Source: Liriodendron chinense
Taxonomy: Eukaryota; Streptophyta; Magnoliopsida; Magnoliales; Magnoliaceae
NCBI GenBank assembly: GCA_003013855.2
Contig: PVNU02001712.1
Coordinates: forward strand, 40,775 to 104,774
Direction of reading: 5' to 3'
Length of the DNA stretch: 64,000 nt
Shown here: piece after piece, positions 22,005-32,580 of the stretch
Layout: every line of letters begins with the position of its first letter
Numbering within the stretch: position 1 is the first letter of the stretch
Position numbers and translations under genes: made by a program
The notes under the pieces: generated by a model
What the model saw: the letters and a program-made list of their open reading frames with translations, nothing else
Told to the model about the DNA's origin: nothing
Database searches by the model: none

Positions 22005-22240
22005 AACGGATTGCGTCCTACCCACGTCCGTCTCCAGCTGCAAACGGGCAGGGTCTCAGGGTGGCCACCGTGATGTATGTGTTTTATCCACACCGTTCAT
22101 CCATTTTTCCAGTATCATTTCAGGCTATAGGCTCAAAATTTAATCATATCAAAGATACAGGTGGACCACACAAGATAGGGATCCACATTCAGAGGGAGCG
22201 GATTAGGTGAGACCCTTGCCTCACCCACTGCCCGGATCTC
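22005..22240. repeat. half fold-back element and an orphan terminus
   Basis: The left half of a family member (GATGTATGTGTTTTATCCACACCG then GGTGGACCACAC) is cut at about 22170. It is followed by an isolated terminus, GGGAGCGGATTAGGTGAGAC (22195-22214), with no element body after it. Confidence 0.6.
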
Positions 22241-22729
22241 ACACGTACGCACATGTGCCCGTTCTTGGATTGAGAATAAGCCACAGGTACGAATCCACAT
22301 TTGGCACGATTGCCAATGTGAAACAGATCTGAGAAGGCGATTCTTGTCGCCATTTATATATTTCTCCAACCTCTCGTCCTCGGATTTCAAGTTGGCAAAG
22401 ACTGAGAAGAAATATATGATCCTTGCACAAGTGGAGCCATAGACCCGTCATCAAGACCGTCGGTCAGTTGGATCACACAATGGATAGATCAAGACCCTAA
22501 AACTTCCCTTCTTCGAAGATCACATCTACTGATCTGAAGACTATTTCTTTTAAATCCCATCCAAGCGTTCATTTTCAGACCCCAATTTCAATTCAGGATA
22601 ATCCTAACAATGATTATCTTTCTTCATGGGTCTATCAATGTTGGATCCTAACATTTCAATGGTCTGGATCAATGCAGTGGTCGTACATGTGCAAACCAAT
22701 GCCCGGGTATTATAAAAATATCCTCGGGC

Positions 22730-22760
<31 letters not shown>

Positions 22761-22829
22761 TAAAAATATTATAATATTTTTGCACCTACCACTAAGATAA
22801 AAAATACAGGATTAGCTAGAGGTGAATGG
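22241..22829. other. gene-free spacer with a GA microsatellite
   Basis: Contains (GA)n at about 22730-22755. Otherwise unremarkable. Confidence 0.5.
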
Positions 22830-23262
22830 TCCTAGCAGGGGCTCTGTGGGTCCACTGAGACACGTGCCTTATCCACATTTTTCATCAACTTTGATCGATC
22901 ATTTTGGGTGCATGAGGCCATAAACGGGGCAGATTGAAGGCTTGAGTGGAATACACCACAGGAAGCATTGGTAATAGTGAACATTGTTGACACCTTCTTG
23001 ACATCTATCGCTATATTTATTTGCCATCTAAGCAAATGATAAGGTCACACGGACTCGGATGAAAGGAAAACATAAATATAAGCTTAGATTCAAAACTTTT
23101 GTGCCCTTATGGGTAGGCATTCAATCCCCATTGTTTCCTATGATGTGGTCCACTTAAGCCTTTGATATGCCTCTTTTTTTTACTGCCCTAAAATGAATTA
23201 TCAAAATAGATAGACAGTATGGATAAAAACATACATCAAAGTTGGCCCCATGGAGCCCTATT
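22830..23262. repeat. fold-back element, old
   Basis: GGGGCTCTGTGGGTCCACTG left and ACATCAAAGTTGGCCCCATG right, with diverged internal phrases (GGAATACACCACAGGAAGC, CCCATTGTTTCCTATGATG). Confidence 0.55.
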
Positions 23263-23307
23263 AGGATTGTCTTTCTCTATTTATGTCCACATGAGGGTGG
23301 TATCAAT

Positions 23308-23907
23308 TAGGGCTGAAAATTGGGCGGGTTCAACCTAATTAACCTATGATCGACCGGACATTGGGTTGGGCTTGGCAGAATCTATTAGATCCGATCTCAA
23401 GCTTGGGCTATACAAACACCAACCCAATAAAGCTTGGGTCGAGCTTAGGTTAAGGTCTCGGTTGCCCGACCCAAATCCAACTCAATCTATATACAAGTTA
23501 CTTATAATTTTATTACACTTTAGTTAAGTAAACTTGTTAATTTATGTTACTTTAGTAAATAAATTTATAATATTTGAAATTTGGTATGCTTGAATTTGAT
23601 ATTATTGGGTGTTAAAGAAATAGTTATTTTATATTTTACTTTGTTTGTTTAGAAAAAATGAAGTTCTTTACAATAAATAACTATATGTATTATTAATAAA
23701 GCTATAGGTAAAAAAAAGGAAAAAGAAAAAAAAGATTAATATAAAAATATAATAAACTAATGTAATAACAAAAATATTAGCATTTATCAACCTAACGATT
23801 CTGCTTGAGTTGAGAATTTCCAACCGTACCCTACGTTGGCTTGGGTTAGAGTTCAGGTATAGGAATCTTGGCTAACCTCTACCCAACCCACCCTATTTTC
23901 AACCCTA
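23308..23907. mobile_element. non-autonomous hAT element, 8-bp TSD GTATCAAT
   Basis: Starts TAGGGCTGAAAATTGGGCGG and ends CCACCCTATTTTCAACCCTA, an inverted pair. It is flanked by GTATCAAT at 23300-23307 and 23908-23915. An 8-bp duplication with TAGGG-type ends fits the hAT superfamily. 600 bp, AT-rich interior, no transposase ORF. It lies about 0.55 kb upstream of the NLR start, so it could affect that promoter; this is inference. Confidence 0.88.
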
Positions 23908-24083
23908 GTATCAATCACTCCTGCTTCTTATTTTGTTTCCACTGTCAATGTAACATGAGCCGGAGAAAATGATGGACGTGGATTTGACATGGACATCTAT
24001 GCGGGATCTACAGGGCTTTGTTGGATGGTCTAAATTGATGCATCAAGCCTTTTGATCTTAAGCTGAAGCATTGGAAAATCTTC

Positions 24084-24231
24084 GCTCACGGACCTCTCTC
24101 TTTCTCTCTCAATTTCCTGCCATCTCATCTCTCATCTCTCTCACAGTTTCCTGCCATCTCATCTCTCCCTCTCCTCATTTCTTGGATCATCACTCTCTCC
24201 CTCTCAATTTCCTGCGATCTGTTCCTGCAAT

Positions 24232-24272
<41 letters not shown>

Positions 24273-24316
24273 ATTTCTTCCATCATCTCTCTCTCCCTAT
24301 CAATTTCCTGCAATCT

Positions 24317-24357
<41 letters not shown>

Positions 24358-24422
24358 ATTTCTTCCATCATCGCTCTCTCCCTCTCAATTTCCGCTCTCT
24401 CCCTCTCAATTTCCTGCAATCT

Positions 24423-24453
<31 letters not shown>
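24084..24453 (+). promoter_or_regulatory. CT-rich leader of the NLR gene
   Basis: Several pure CT runs (about 24239-24268, 24320-24353, 24426-24454) separated by repeated copies of a CTCAATTTCCTGC(A/G)ATCTGAT phrase. Pyrimidine patches of this sort are common in plant core promoters and 5' UTRs. The last run ends nine bases before the ATG at 24463. I see no convincing TATA box, so the transcription start is unknown. Slippage here could change leader length. Confidence 0.55.
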
Positions 24454-24456
<3 letters not shown>

Positions 24457-24462
24457 GGAACA

Positions 24463-27400
24463 ATGGCAGATGGGCTTGTTTCAACGGTTGTGAATAAACT
24501 TGGAGTTGCGCTTGGAGAACAGGTTTATTTGGTTGGTGGTGCCAAAACAGAACTTGAAAAGTTATCTCGTACGTTCGAATCCATTCAAGCAGTTATTAAT
24601 TCTGCAGAGATTATGCAAATCAACAACGAAAGCATGCAAGTTTGGTTAAAAAACCTCAAAGACGTAGCTTACGATGTGGAAGACCTGCTAGATGAGATGA
24701 TTCCATGGCTAGAATCCGAATCAAGGACCGACGACAGCAACCATCGACGCATTGGAAACCAGGCATGGTTATCTTCACTCATTTCGTGTTTTGGTCTAGA
24801 AGATTGGATAAGCATGGTCCATGCATCATGGACTGACGGTGTCGAAACTGATAATCTCAACATCCGAGATAAGATTTGGAATTCTTGGAAAATTTTTCCG
24901 ATATTTTTCAATAAAGTCTCGTCACGGCACGATTTTGGGCGTCGGATAAAAGAACTATTGGCAAAGCTGGATCGGATTGCAGCTGAAAAAATTAATTACA
25001 CGTTTATGGAGAATTACGGTTCCCCTCAAGGTAATGAGCTTTACAACGCGGTGTCTAAAACGAGCTCCCTCGTAGATGAATCGAAGATGCTTGGGAGGGA
25101 CAGAGACAGAGATACCATAATAAGCAAGTTGATAAGCGGAAGCAGTTCTGAGGAGGGACGGATTCACGTCATTTCGATCGTAGGCGTTGGTGGGTTGGGC
25201 AAGACGACTCTTGCTCAATTGATCTGCAATGATGAAAGGGTGACTAGCCATTTTCGTAATAAGGTTCTATGGGTTTGTGTCTCTGATGATTTTAATGTTA
25301 TAAAGCTTACAAAAGCAATTATAGAAGCAGCGGGTGGGACAAGTCCTTTGCATTCTCAGCTAGACTCATTGCAAAAGCAGCTTATCGAAACATTACAGGA
25401 CGAGCTATTCTTGCTTGTACTCGATGATGTGTGGAACGATGATAGTGAAAGGTGGGAGCAACTACGGCTTTCCTTCAAAAGCGGTGCTCCTGGAAGTAAA
25501 ATTTTGGTCACCACCCGAAGTGAGAAGGTTGCAGGTGCAATGGATGCTGCTTACATGCATAAATTGGAAGGTTTATCCGATGATGATTGTTGGTCACTGT
25601 TCAAGAGCAAAGCTTTCGCCAGGAGGGAAATGGAAGATCGTCGGGAGTTGGAAAAGATGGAAAAGATAGGAAGGGAAATAGCGAAGAAGTGTAGAGGAGT
25701 TCCTCTTTCAGCAAAGGTAATCGGAAGTGTCATGCGTTCCAAGAGGACGGCACAAGATTGGCAGGACATTTTGGAAAGTGAAACATGGGAAATACCGGAC
25801 ATTGCAAAAGGCATCTTACCAGCTTTGTTGCTGAGCTATTATAATCTGCCTGTCCATTTGAAGCAGTGTTTTGCATATTGCTCGATTTTTCCAAAAGATC
25901 ATTGGTTGGTGAAGGATAGATTGGTCGAGTTGTGGTTAGCTCAGGGTTTCATAAAGCCACAGGGAAGAAGAGAGATAGAAGCAATTGGTGGAGAGTACTT
26001 CGATGAACTACTGGCACGGTCTTTGCTTCAAGATGTACGGGTGGACCACGGAGGAGACGTTATATGTAAAATGCATGATCTCCTTCACGATCTGGCCCAA
26101 TTCATTACGAAGAATGAATGTTGCATCTTTGAGATGGGAAAGTCAGACTCGAGCTCTGTTACTGCCCGTCATTCATCATTCATTCTCACCTGGGAAACAT
26201 CACACATTCCTGCCCCACTGTGTGATGCAAAAAAATTGCGAACACTCCTCCTAATTGGAGGATATTCGGTAATTGATACCATCCCTGATAATTTATTCCG
26301 TTGTGCTAGGTCCCTTAGGACATTGGATTTCAGTGGTCATGTTGGTGGCACCAGAATTATAGAATTGCCAAGCTCAATTGAGTTACTGAAGCATTTACGG
26401 TATCTTAACTTGTCTTATTCAGAGATAGTTGAGTTGCCGGAATCAGTGACTCGTCTCCGCAATTTGCAGACCTTGAAGTTGAATTATTGTGAAAAACTCA
26501 AGAGACTGCCAAGTGGGATGAGTGCAATGGTCCGTTTGAGACATCTGGAAATTGAAGGGACAAGGTCATTAAACTACTTACCAGAAGGGTTGGGGAGAAT
26601 AAGTTCTCTTCGGACTCTGATTAGGTTCATCGTGGGAGGCGATGGAGGATGTAAGATTGGAGAGCTGAAACATCTTAACTCTCTCCAAGGAAAGCTAGAA
26701 ATAGAACACTTGGAGAGAGTGTCGAGTGTGGATGAGGCTAAGGAAGCAGAACTGGAGAACAAGTTACACCTTCGTCGTGTATTGTATCTAAGTATGTCAG
26801 CAGATGATTCTCTTGAAATGTCAGGATCAGATGGCGAGGTAGAGAGGATGGAAAATGTACTTGAAGCCCTCCGGCCGCCCTTTGCAAACCTAGAACATAT
26901 AGTAATTAGTGGATACATTGGTTCAAAGTTCCCAACTTGGATAGGAGATTCGTCTTTCTCAAATTTAGTCAGGTTGAGATTATTGGATTGCAAAAACTGT
27001 ACACAGTTGCCTGGGCTCGGGAGACTACCTTCGCTCGAATACCTTGAAATAGTAGGAGGTCTTATAAAACGGGTGGGCCCTGAGTTTTATGGGAATAGCT
27101 GTGGCGGCGGCCTAATAAGAGCGGCATTCCCGAAGCTGGAAGAGCTCTGTTTCATTTCCATGAATGAATGGGAGGAGTGGGAGTTGAGATTCGAAGATAG
27201 AGAGATACTGCCTTCTCTGAAGACATTAAAAGTCAACGACTGCCCGAAATTGAAGGCACTGCCGCAACACCTCCCGAAAAGTCTAACGTCCCTCTATATC
27301 GGTAAATGTTATGAGATTTTGTGGCCATTACTGAACCTCCCAAGCCTCAAGAAGTTTTTGATCAGAGAGTTAGAGAACATGACGTGTCTCCCCAACGGAT

Positions 27401-27713
27401 GGGAACAATTGGAGTCACTAGAGAGAATTAGTATCAGGAATTGCTCTAAATTGAGGTCTCTTCCTGATGAATTGGGACATCTCAAGTCGCTTACGAGTCT
27501 CGAGATCTGCGACTGCCCCGAGTTGCGGTCATTGCCTCAAGGGCTGCAAGGCCTTACCAGTCTCCGAGATTTAGAAATCTCCGGCATTCCAGCGCTAGCG
27601 GAGATATGCACAAGGAAGGATTGGATCAAGACATCACACATACCAAACATCTGGATTAACAACCGCAAAATCAAACTAGGCGCTGAAGATGAGATAATCT
27701 ATCAAACAAGGTA

Positions 27714-27745
<32 letters not shown>

Positions 27746-27747
27746 GA
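24463..27747 (+). CDS. CC-NB-ARC-LRR (CNL) disease-resistance protein, RGA-like
   Basis: Intact single-exon gene of 1094 residues. Plant CNLs sense pathogen effectors; ADP/ATP exchange in the NB-ARC switches them on to trigger immunity. Visible domains: Rx-type N-terminal coiled coil (1-190) with an EDVID-like VEDLLDEM at 72-79; P-loop GVGGLGKTT (241-249); kinase-2 LLVLDDVW (317-324); RNBS-B KILVTTR (346-352); GLPL-like GVPLSAK (412-418); CFAYCSIFPKD (RNBS-D); MHD switch (537-539); then leucine-rich repeats from about 590 to 1070. Start chosen at MADGLVSTVV, the usual CNL opening. The C-terminus is odd: the stop present in the paralog at 41691 is lost, adding 23 residues that read into a CT repeat. 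The AAG|GTACTC at 27709 might be a splice donor that removes this tail. Expression is unknown. Confidence 0.95.
27711..27744. repeat. CT microsatellite at the NLR 3' end
   Basis: Imperfect (CT)n encoding the Ser-Leu tail of the NLR. It is also present at about 41729-41759 in the paralog, there downstream of the stop. Length differs between the copies. Confidence 0.9.
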
Positions 27748-27879
27748 TACAGAGTATAGTATAGCTATACAGTTTATGGCCACCAATTGAAGGGTTTGGA
27801 TTATTTAGTTGCTGCTATTTAATTTCATGCTTTCATCCATCCAGATGCCGGGCACAGTTTGGGTATATCGCCGGATCCA

Positions 27880-28535
27880 CTGACGTCGGTGGTCCCTGAC
27901 TGTGGTTCCACTGTGATGTATTTGGCTTACATCCATTTTGAAAGCTCATTTTAGGACTTGTTTCATAAAACAAAGCAGATCTAAATCTTAGGTGTATCAT
28001 ACCAAAAAAAAAAAAAAAAAAGTCATTATTGATTCGCCACCATTAAAGACATCATTGGTCACCGGAATGTTTATTTTTATTTGTAATCCAACCTGTTGAT
28101 AAGGTCATAAAATCATGGATGAAGAGACTACACAAATATCAGATTGATCCAAAACTTTTACGGCCCACAAGAAGTTTTTAATGGCAGATTACCACTGTTT
28201 CCTATAGTATGGTCCACCCGAGATTTGTATCTGCTTCATTTTTTTATCACGATCTCAAATGAGTTTTCGAAAAGGATGAACAACGTTGATATTTGTGTGG
28301 TCCCTTCATCCAGTTCTTTGTGACCTAATTAACAGGTTGGATGTCAAATAAACATACCACTGGCCCCAGGACGTTTTTAATGGTGGGGATTCAATCACGA
28401 TTGTTTCCTGAATTATGGTCCACTTGAGGTTTAGATCTGCTTTAATTTTAGGATCATGCCCTAAAATGAGCTTTCAAAATGGATGGACGATGTGGATGTA
28501 AGGAAATTGCATCACAGTGGGCCCCTGGCGGTGTT
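27880..28535. repeat. fold-back element (intact in A, internally deleted in B)
   Basis: Arms CACTGTGATGTATTTGGC and CAATTGCATCACAGTGGGCC-like, family phrases between. The counterpart at about 41880-42220 lacks several hundred internal bases. Confidence 0.7.
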
Positions 28536-31500
28536 CCGGCTACAGCAGTCGGCCCAGGTGGCAGTGGGCCAGGTCAAGCTAGGCACCACGCAATGTGACT
28601 CTTAAGGTTCAAGGACTGAGCCCAGACCACGCAGAGTTTGCATCTTACACAGCAGACCCAAGCCCGACTCGAGAAAGTTTGATTGGGCCCAACCTCCTAA
28701 CCCAATCCCACCATCCCAGCCCGAAATTGATAAAATTCCTATTTTCCACGTGATTGTTCTAAATTTGTTCATCAATCGAGTAGGCCACACTTAGAGGAAC
28801 AAAATCAGTAGTCTAAATTCAATATGCATGAGTTGCCTAATCAAGGATTGGAATGGGGTATTTGTAGGTATAAGAAATGTGCACATGAAGATAGGAAAGG
28901 CTAAAATGACTTGAGCCAAGCCCGGTCCAAAAATTGATCGAGACATGTATGGCAGGCCCAAGCCCCACCCATAGGCCATGCTAACAGGGCCAAGCCCACT
29001 CCAAAGCTGGGCAGGTCGCCCTTTTGAGTTATGATTGACCCTAAACAGAGGAAGATTGGCGCTAATTATTAATTGTGGCAACTCATCTACTACGCACATA
29101 GGTTTATATGTAAATCCAGACTGCCCAAGTTGTGGGCCCCATGAATCTTAACAATCCAACAATACCTACCCATTTCTTAAAACTAGATCCAAGTGCATGG
29201 TTATAGGATTGTCCAATTGCTATGATTTAAGTGTGTTTTCAAAAACTATGAATTCATGTAGAAATGAAAACTATTGTTTTCCACTAACAACATAGTTGGG
29301 TATTTCATATACGTGCATTCTACAAGGTAGTCATTTCTCCTGTCCACAATCAAAACCCATCTACACAAAAAAAAAATATGTGGTGACTGCTGTATAATAC
29401 AATATCTGCTAACCAATGTATCGAAAATGTACCTAATGCAATGGTACAGGGTGGTAAGGGCTCTTAATGGTCCTTTTTTCTTTGTGACGACCATTAGGGC
29501 TCTATCTTATTGATGATGTCGGTGGTCGTTAACATTGCTGTTAATTATTAAATATCTTGATTATAAAAGTGATTCCATTTTTGAAATGCTATTTTCTTCA
29601 GCAACAATGAAATTTTTCATTAGTAGGTTTGGCCACAATATTGAACAAAATGCTCATCCAGTCATCGTTTCTTGTGGCAGGGACAATAATCAATTTTTCA
29701 CAACAGATTTTGAAGATTTTATAATAGATGTTTGAAGATTTCATTACAAGCCACCGTCTTCTATTCGTGCAAAGATGCAGAAGGTAGCAAGAGGAGGATG
29801 GCGACAGGATAGCACATGTCCCCCAATGTCTGAAAGAAGCCTGTCCAAGGTATGGATGACAATCTCATTCTACTAGGTCTGAGTTAGTGTAACTCATGGG
29901 AACACATGCAGGTGTCATGTCTCCCAATTGGATAATGTGAATGAGATCCACACCGTCCATCAGGTACACTGCCTTATGCTCACCTTAAAAATAGAAGATT
30001 AAGTTCGCCCAAAACTCGGGTATACCAGACCATAGGAAAGGGTTGGGATGTGGATGCCCACCATTAGTTATGTGTGGGGCCCAAAAAAATGGGACGCCTC
30101 CTATTATATGGGCATTACAAACAATTTCCTACGTGTGTGTTTGTCGATGTATAATCAGTGGAGATCTATTGGCCTACTAATAAAGCCTTTCCATCCATAC
30201 CACTAAATGGGCATCTTGCACAGCCATCCTCACTGACAAATGAACCAAATAGCCTTTTCTTTCTATGCAAACCCACCTCGTGCTTTTTAATAATATCAAT
30301 ATTAGTTAACCAAAAATTCTATTATTTATTTTGTTTATAGTGGATTCAAAAGAAACATGGTGCTTTATTTTATTTTTTAGCTCGTGTTTGTTACATGTCA
30401 AATGAGAATGAGCTCTAAATCACCTTTATAAGAAAGTTGCTTCCTTAAGAAATTGAGTCGTACTTTCTAGAGATTATACATTGATGAGCATGGGTGGATG
30501 TGTCTTATGCAATTTTCCGCACACACCTGGTGGCCCTGGTTGCAGCACAATGTGGTGTGGTGTAACGGTTTTCTCTTCCATCTTTGTAATGGTTTTCTAT
30601 TTGATTTGTCATTTTCCTAAACCATTATAGATATTAACCATAACGAAGTTTAAATTAATGCGCGCAGGGAAAACTATTGTCTACTCGCTCTCTAACTTTT
30701 TGTCATCTTTCAAATTATTTGCAACCAAAGTCCCCTGTCCTGGCTCGTTCTAGTAATGCAACCAGAGCCAAGTACACATCTGAGGTGGGCCTGCTCAAAT
30801 CTTAGGGACATTTTTGCTATCGATTTAGTGCACTCCGCTGGGGCAGAAGTTGTTCTAAAGATAGCGACCTGGTCTTGTTTGGTACCTTCCAACCACATTG
30901 CTATTGCACAAAAAAGGCTAAGAGGACTACTGGAGACAGACACAGCAACCACCATCCTTACACAGGTAAGATCTCTATAGTTCTTAGCCTTTTTATATTA
31001 CTACATTATGCTACCTGCTTTATATATAATTAGAGAAATAGAGTAGTAAAAAAGTATGAGTAATAATTTGAATACCTTGTGTGGGATTGTTTTGATCATT
31101 TATATTTAATTAGATGATTGTCTATAATGGATCCTACCATTTGAGTCATTTGAGCGTGGGGTACATGTTATGTTTCCAGTCATGCATAAAAGGATTGAAG
31201 ATTGGTTTTCACAATATATCATTTTACTACTAATATGGGGTTGTATCAGCCTGTATCATGTTGTATGAGTGGATACAGTTGTGTCATCCATTGACAAAAC
31301 CAGTATGAATAGGGTGATTCAATTCACATTGGCTTTTGACAATACTTTTAATCCTTTTTATACAACAAGGGAGTCCCACCTTACACCAACCGGTTAGAAA
31401 GAATAGAAAGAAATGAGTTATACAATGCATGGTGGGCCGAATGTTTGTACATTACCATTTCAGCTTAGGGTTTTCATGGGTGGTTCCCACGAGCTCTATG

Positions 31501-31557
31501 ATACAAACCATTGACATGGATAGGAACCATGGGGAGCCCATGTACTAAAGAAACTTA
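28536..31557. other. gene-free part of segment A
   Basis: Closely matched by 42225-45299 in segment B. ORFs at 29535, 30158 and 30756 are not conserved in frame between copies. A block at about 30720-30970 ends in CACAG|GTAAGATCT in both copies, like a splice donor, but I recognise no protein. Nothing else is supported. Confidence 0.6.
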
Positions 31558-32172
31558 TGTTGCGCAGCACACCAACAACGCCGGTGAATCGAGATCCAAT
31601 CTCCGGTCTCACCCACAAACGATAAACAGGAAGAACATAATAACTAGTAGTAGAATCACACAAACCAACAATCCACAAGACAGAATTTTACGTGAAAAAA
31701 CCCCAACAAGGGTAAAAAACCACGGGTGCAAACTTCACTATGAAGAAGAACGAAGTTACAAGCAATACACTTACCTTCTCCTATGCTCCCATGCACAGAG
31801 ATAGCCTTTTTGCTAATCCTCTCGCCTTTTTCTCACCTTGGACGTATAGAAGCCCTAATCCCCCCATCTAATCCCGGTTTACAACTCTTTATATAGTAAA
31901 CCCCACAATTAGAACAGAGAATAGGAAACCCGCACTTTGAGTCCGCGGCCGGTCGGGCGCCCGGTCATAACTGGGTCTGGCGCCTGGCCATTACAAAATA
32001 TGTCCAGCGTGAAACAACATGAAACAGACCAATTTCGGGCACCCGGTCATTTTGACCGCCGGGCGCCCGACCGTTCACAAAATGGTCCAGAGGCTAATGT
32101 TCAAAACAACATGAATATCGGGCGCCCGGTCGCCCTGCCGTGCTCAGGTGTGAATGGTCTCCACACTCAACA
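31558..32172 (-). mobile_element. solo LTR, TSD ACTTA
   Basis: 615 bp running from TGTTGCGCAGC to CTCCACACTCAACA, flanked by ACTTA at 31553-31557 and 32173-32177. Segment B has the uninterrupted site with a single ACTTA (45295-45299), so the insertion followed the duplication. A minus-strand TATATAAAG-type TATA box near 31890-31902 suggests minus orientation. The GC-rich repeated motif CGGGCGCCCG... appears several times at 31945-32130. Likely copia-type by size, not proven. Confidence 0.93.
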
Positions 32173-32254
32173 ACTTAGAGATGGGTACATATGATATAAG
32201 TAGAATATACAAAATGGGTAGTGATGCAAGGAGTGGTAGGGTCGAGCAGTCTCC

Positions 32255-32580
32255 CCTACTAGATAAGTACCTCGAGTCCACAAGGCCTTTGAGAATCCTC
32301 AACCGGACTTCCTTGAATCCACAAAAGAAAGATGATAGAAACATAAAATAATTCCTAGAAAATTCATAATAATCGATTGAATTCGTAAAAACGTTTCTAC
32401 AATGCTTTAAATAATAAACTTAACCATAGTGATAACTATTAGACTTCAACTCAAACTAAAACATCTAGAAAACCCGACTTACTATAAATAGTAACATCAC
32501 TCATTCCTACTAGAACTCTTGGTTTTCGTCCAAAAATAGAAGGTTTGCAATCCAGCCCAATCACGTGGTTCTACACAAAT
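32255..32580 (-). mobile_element. LTR fragment related to the gypsy family
   Basis: The minus strand resembles the middle of the gypsy LTR: TCTAGAAAACCCGACTTACT, ATAAATAGTAA and CTAGAACTCTTGGTTTTCG(T/G)CCAAAAATAGAA. It is shared with segment B (about 45360-45690), so it is older than the duplication. Ends cannot be defined. Confidence 0.7.

Noticed and set aside
24125..24313. Arg/Glu-rich minus-strand protein
   Set aside because: It is the complement of the CT-rich leader and has no independent coding signal.
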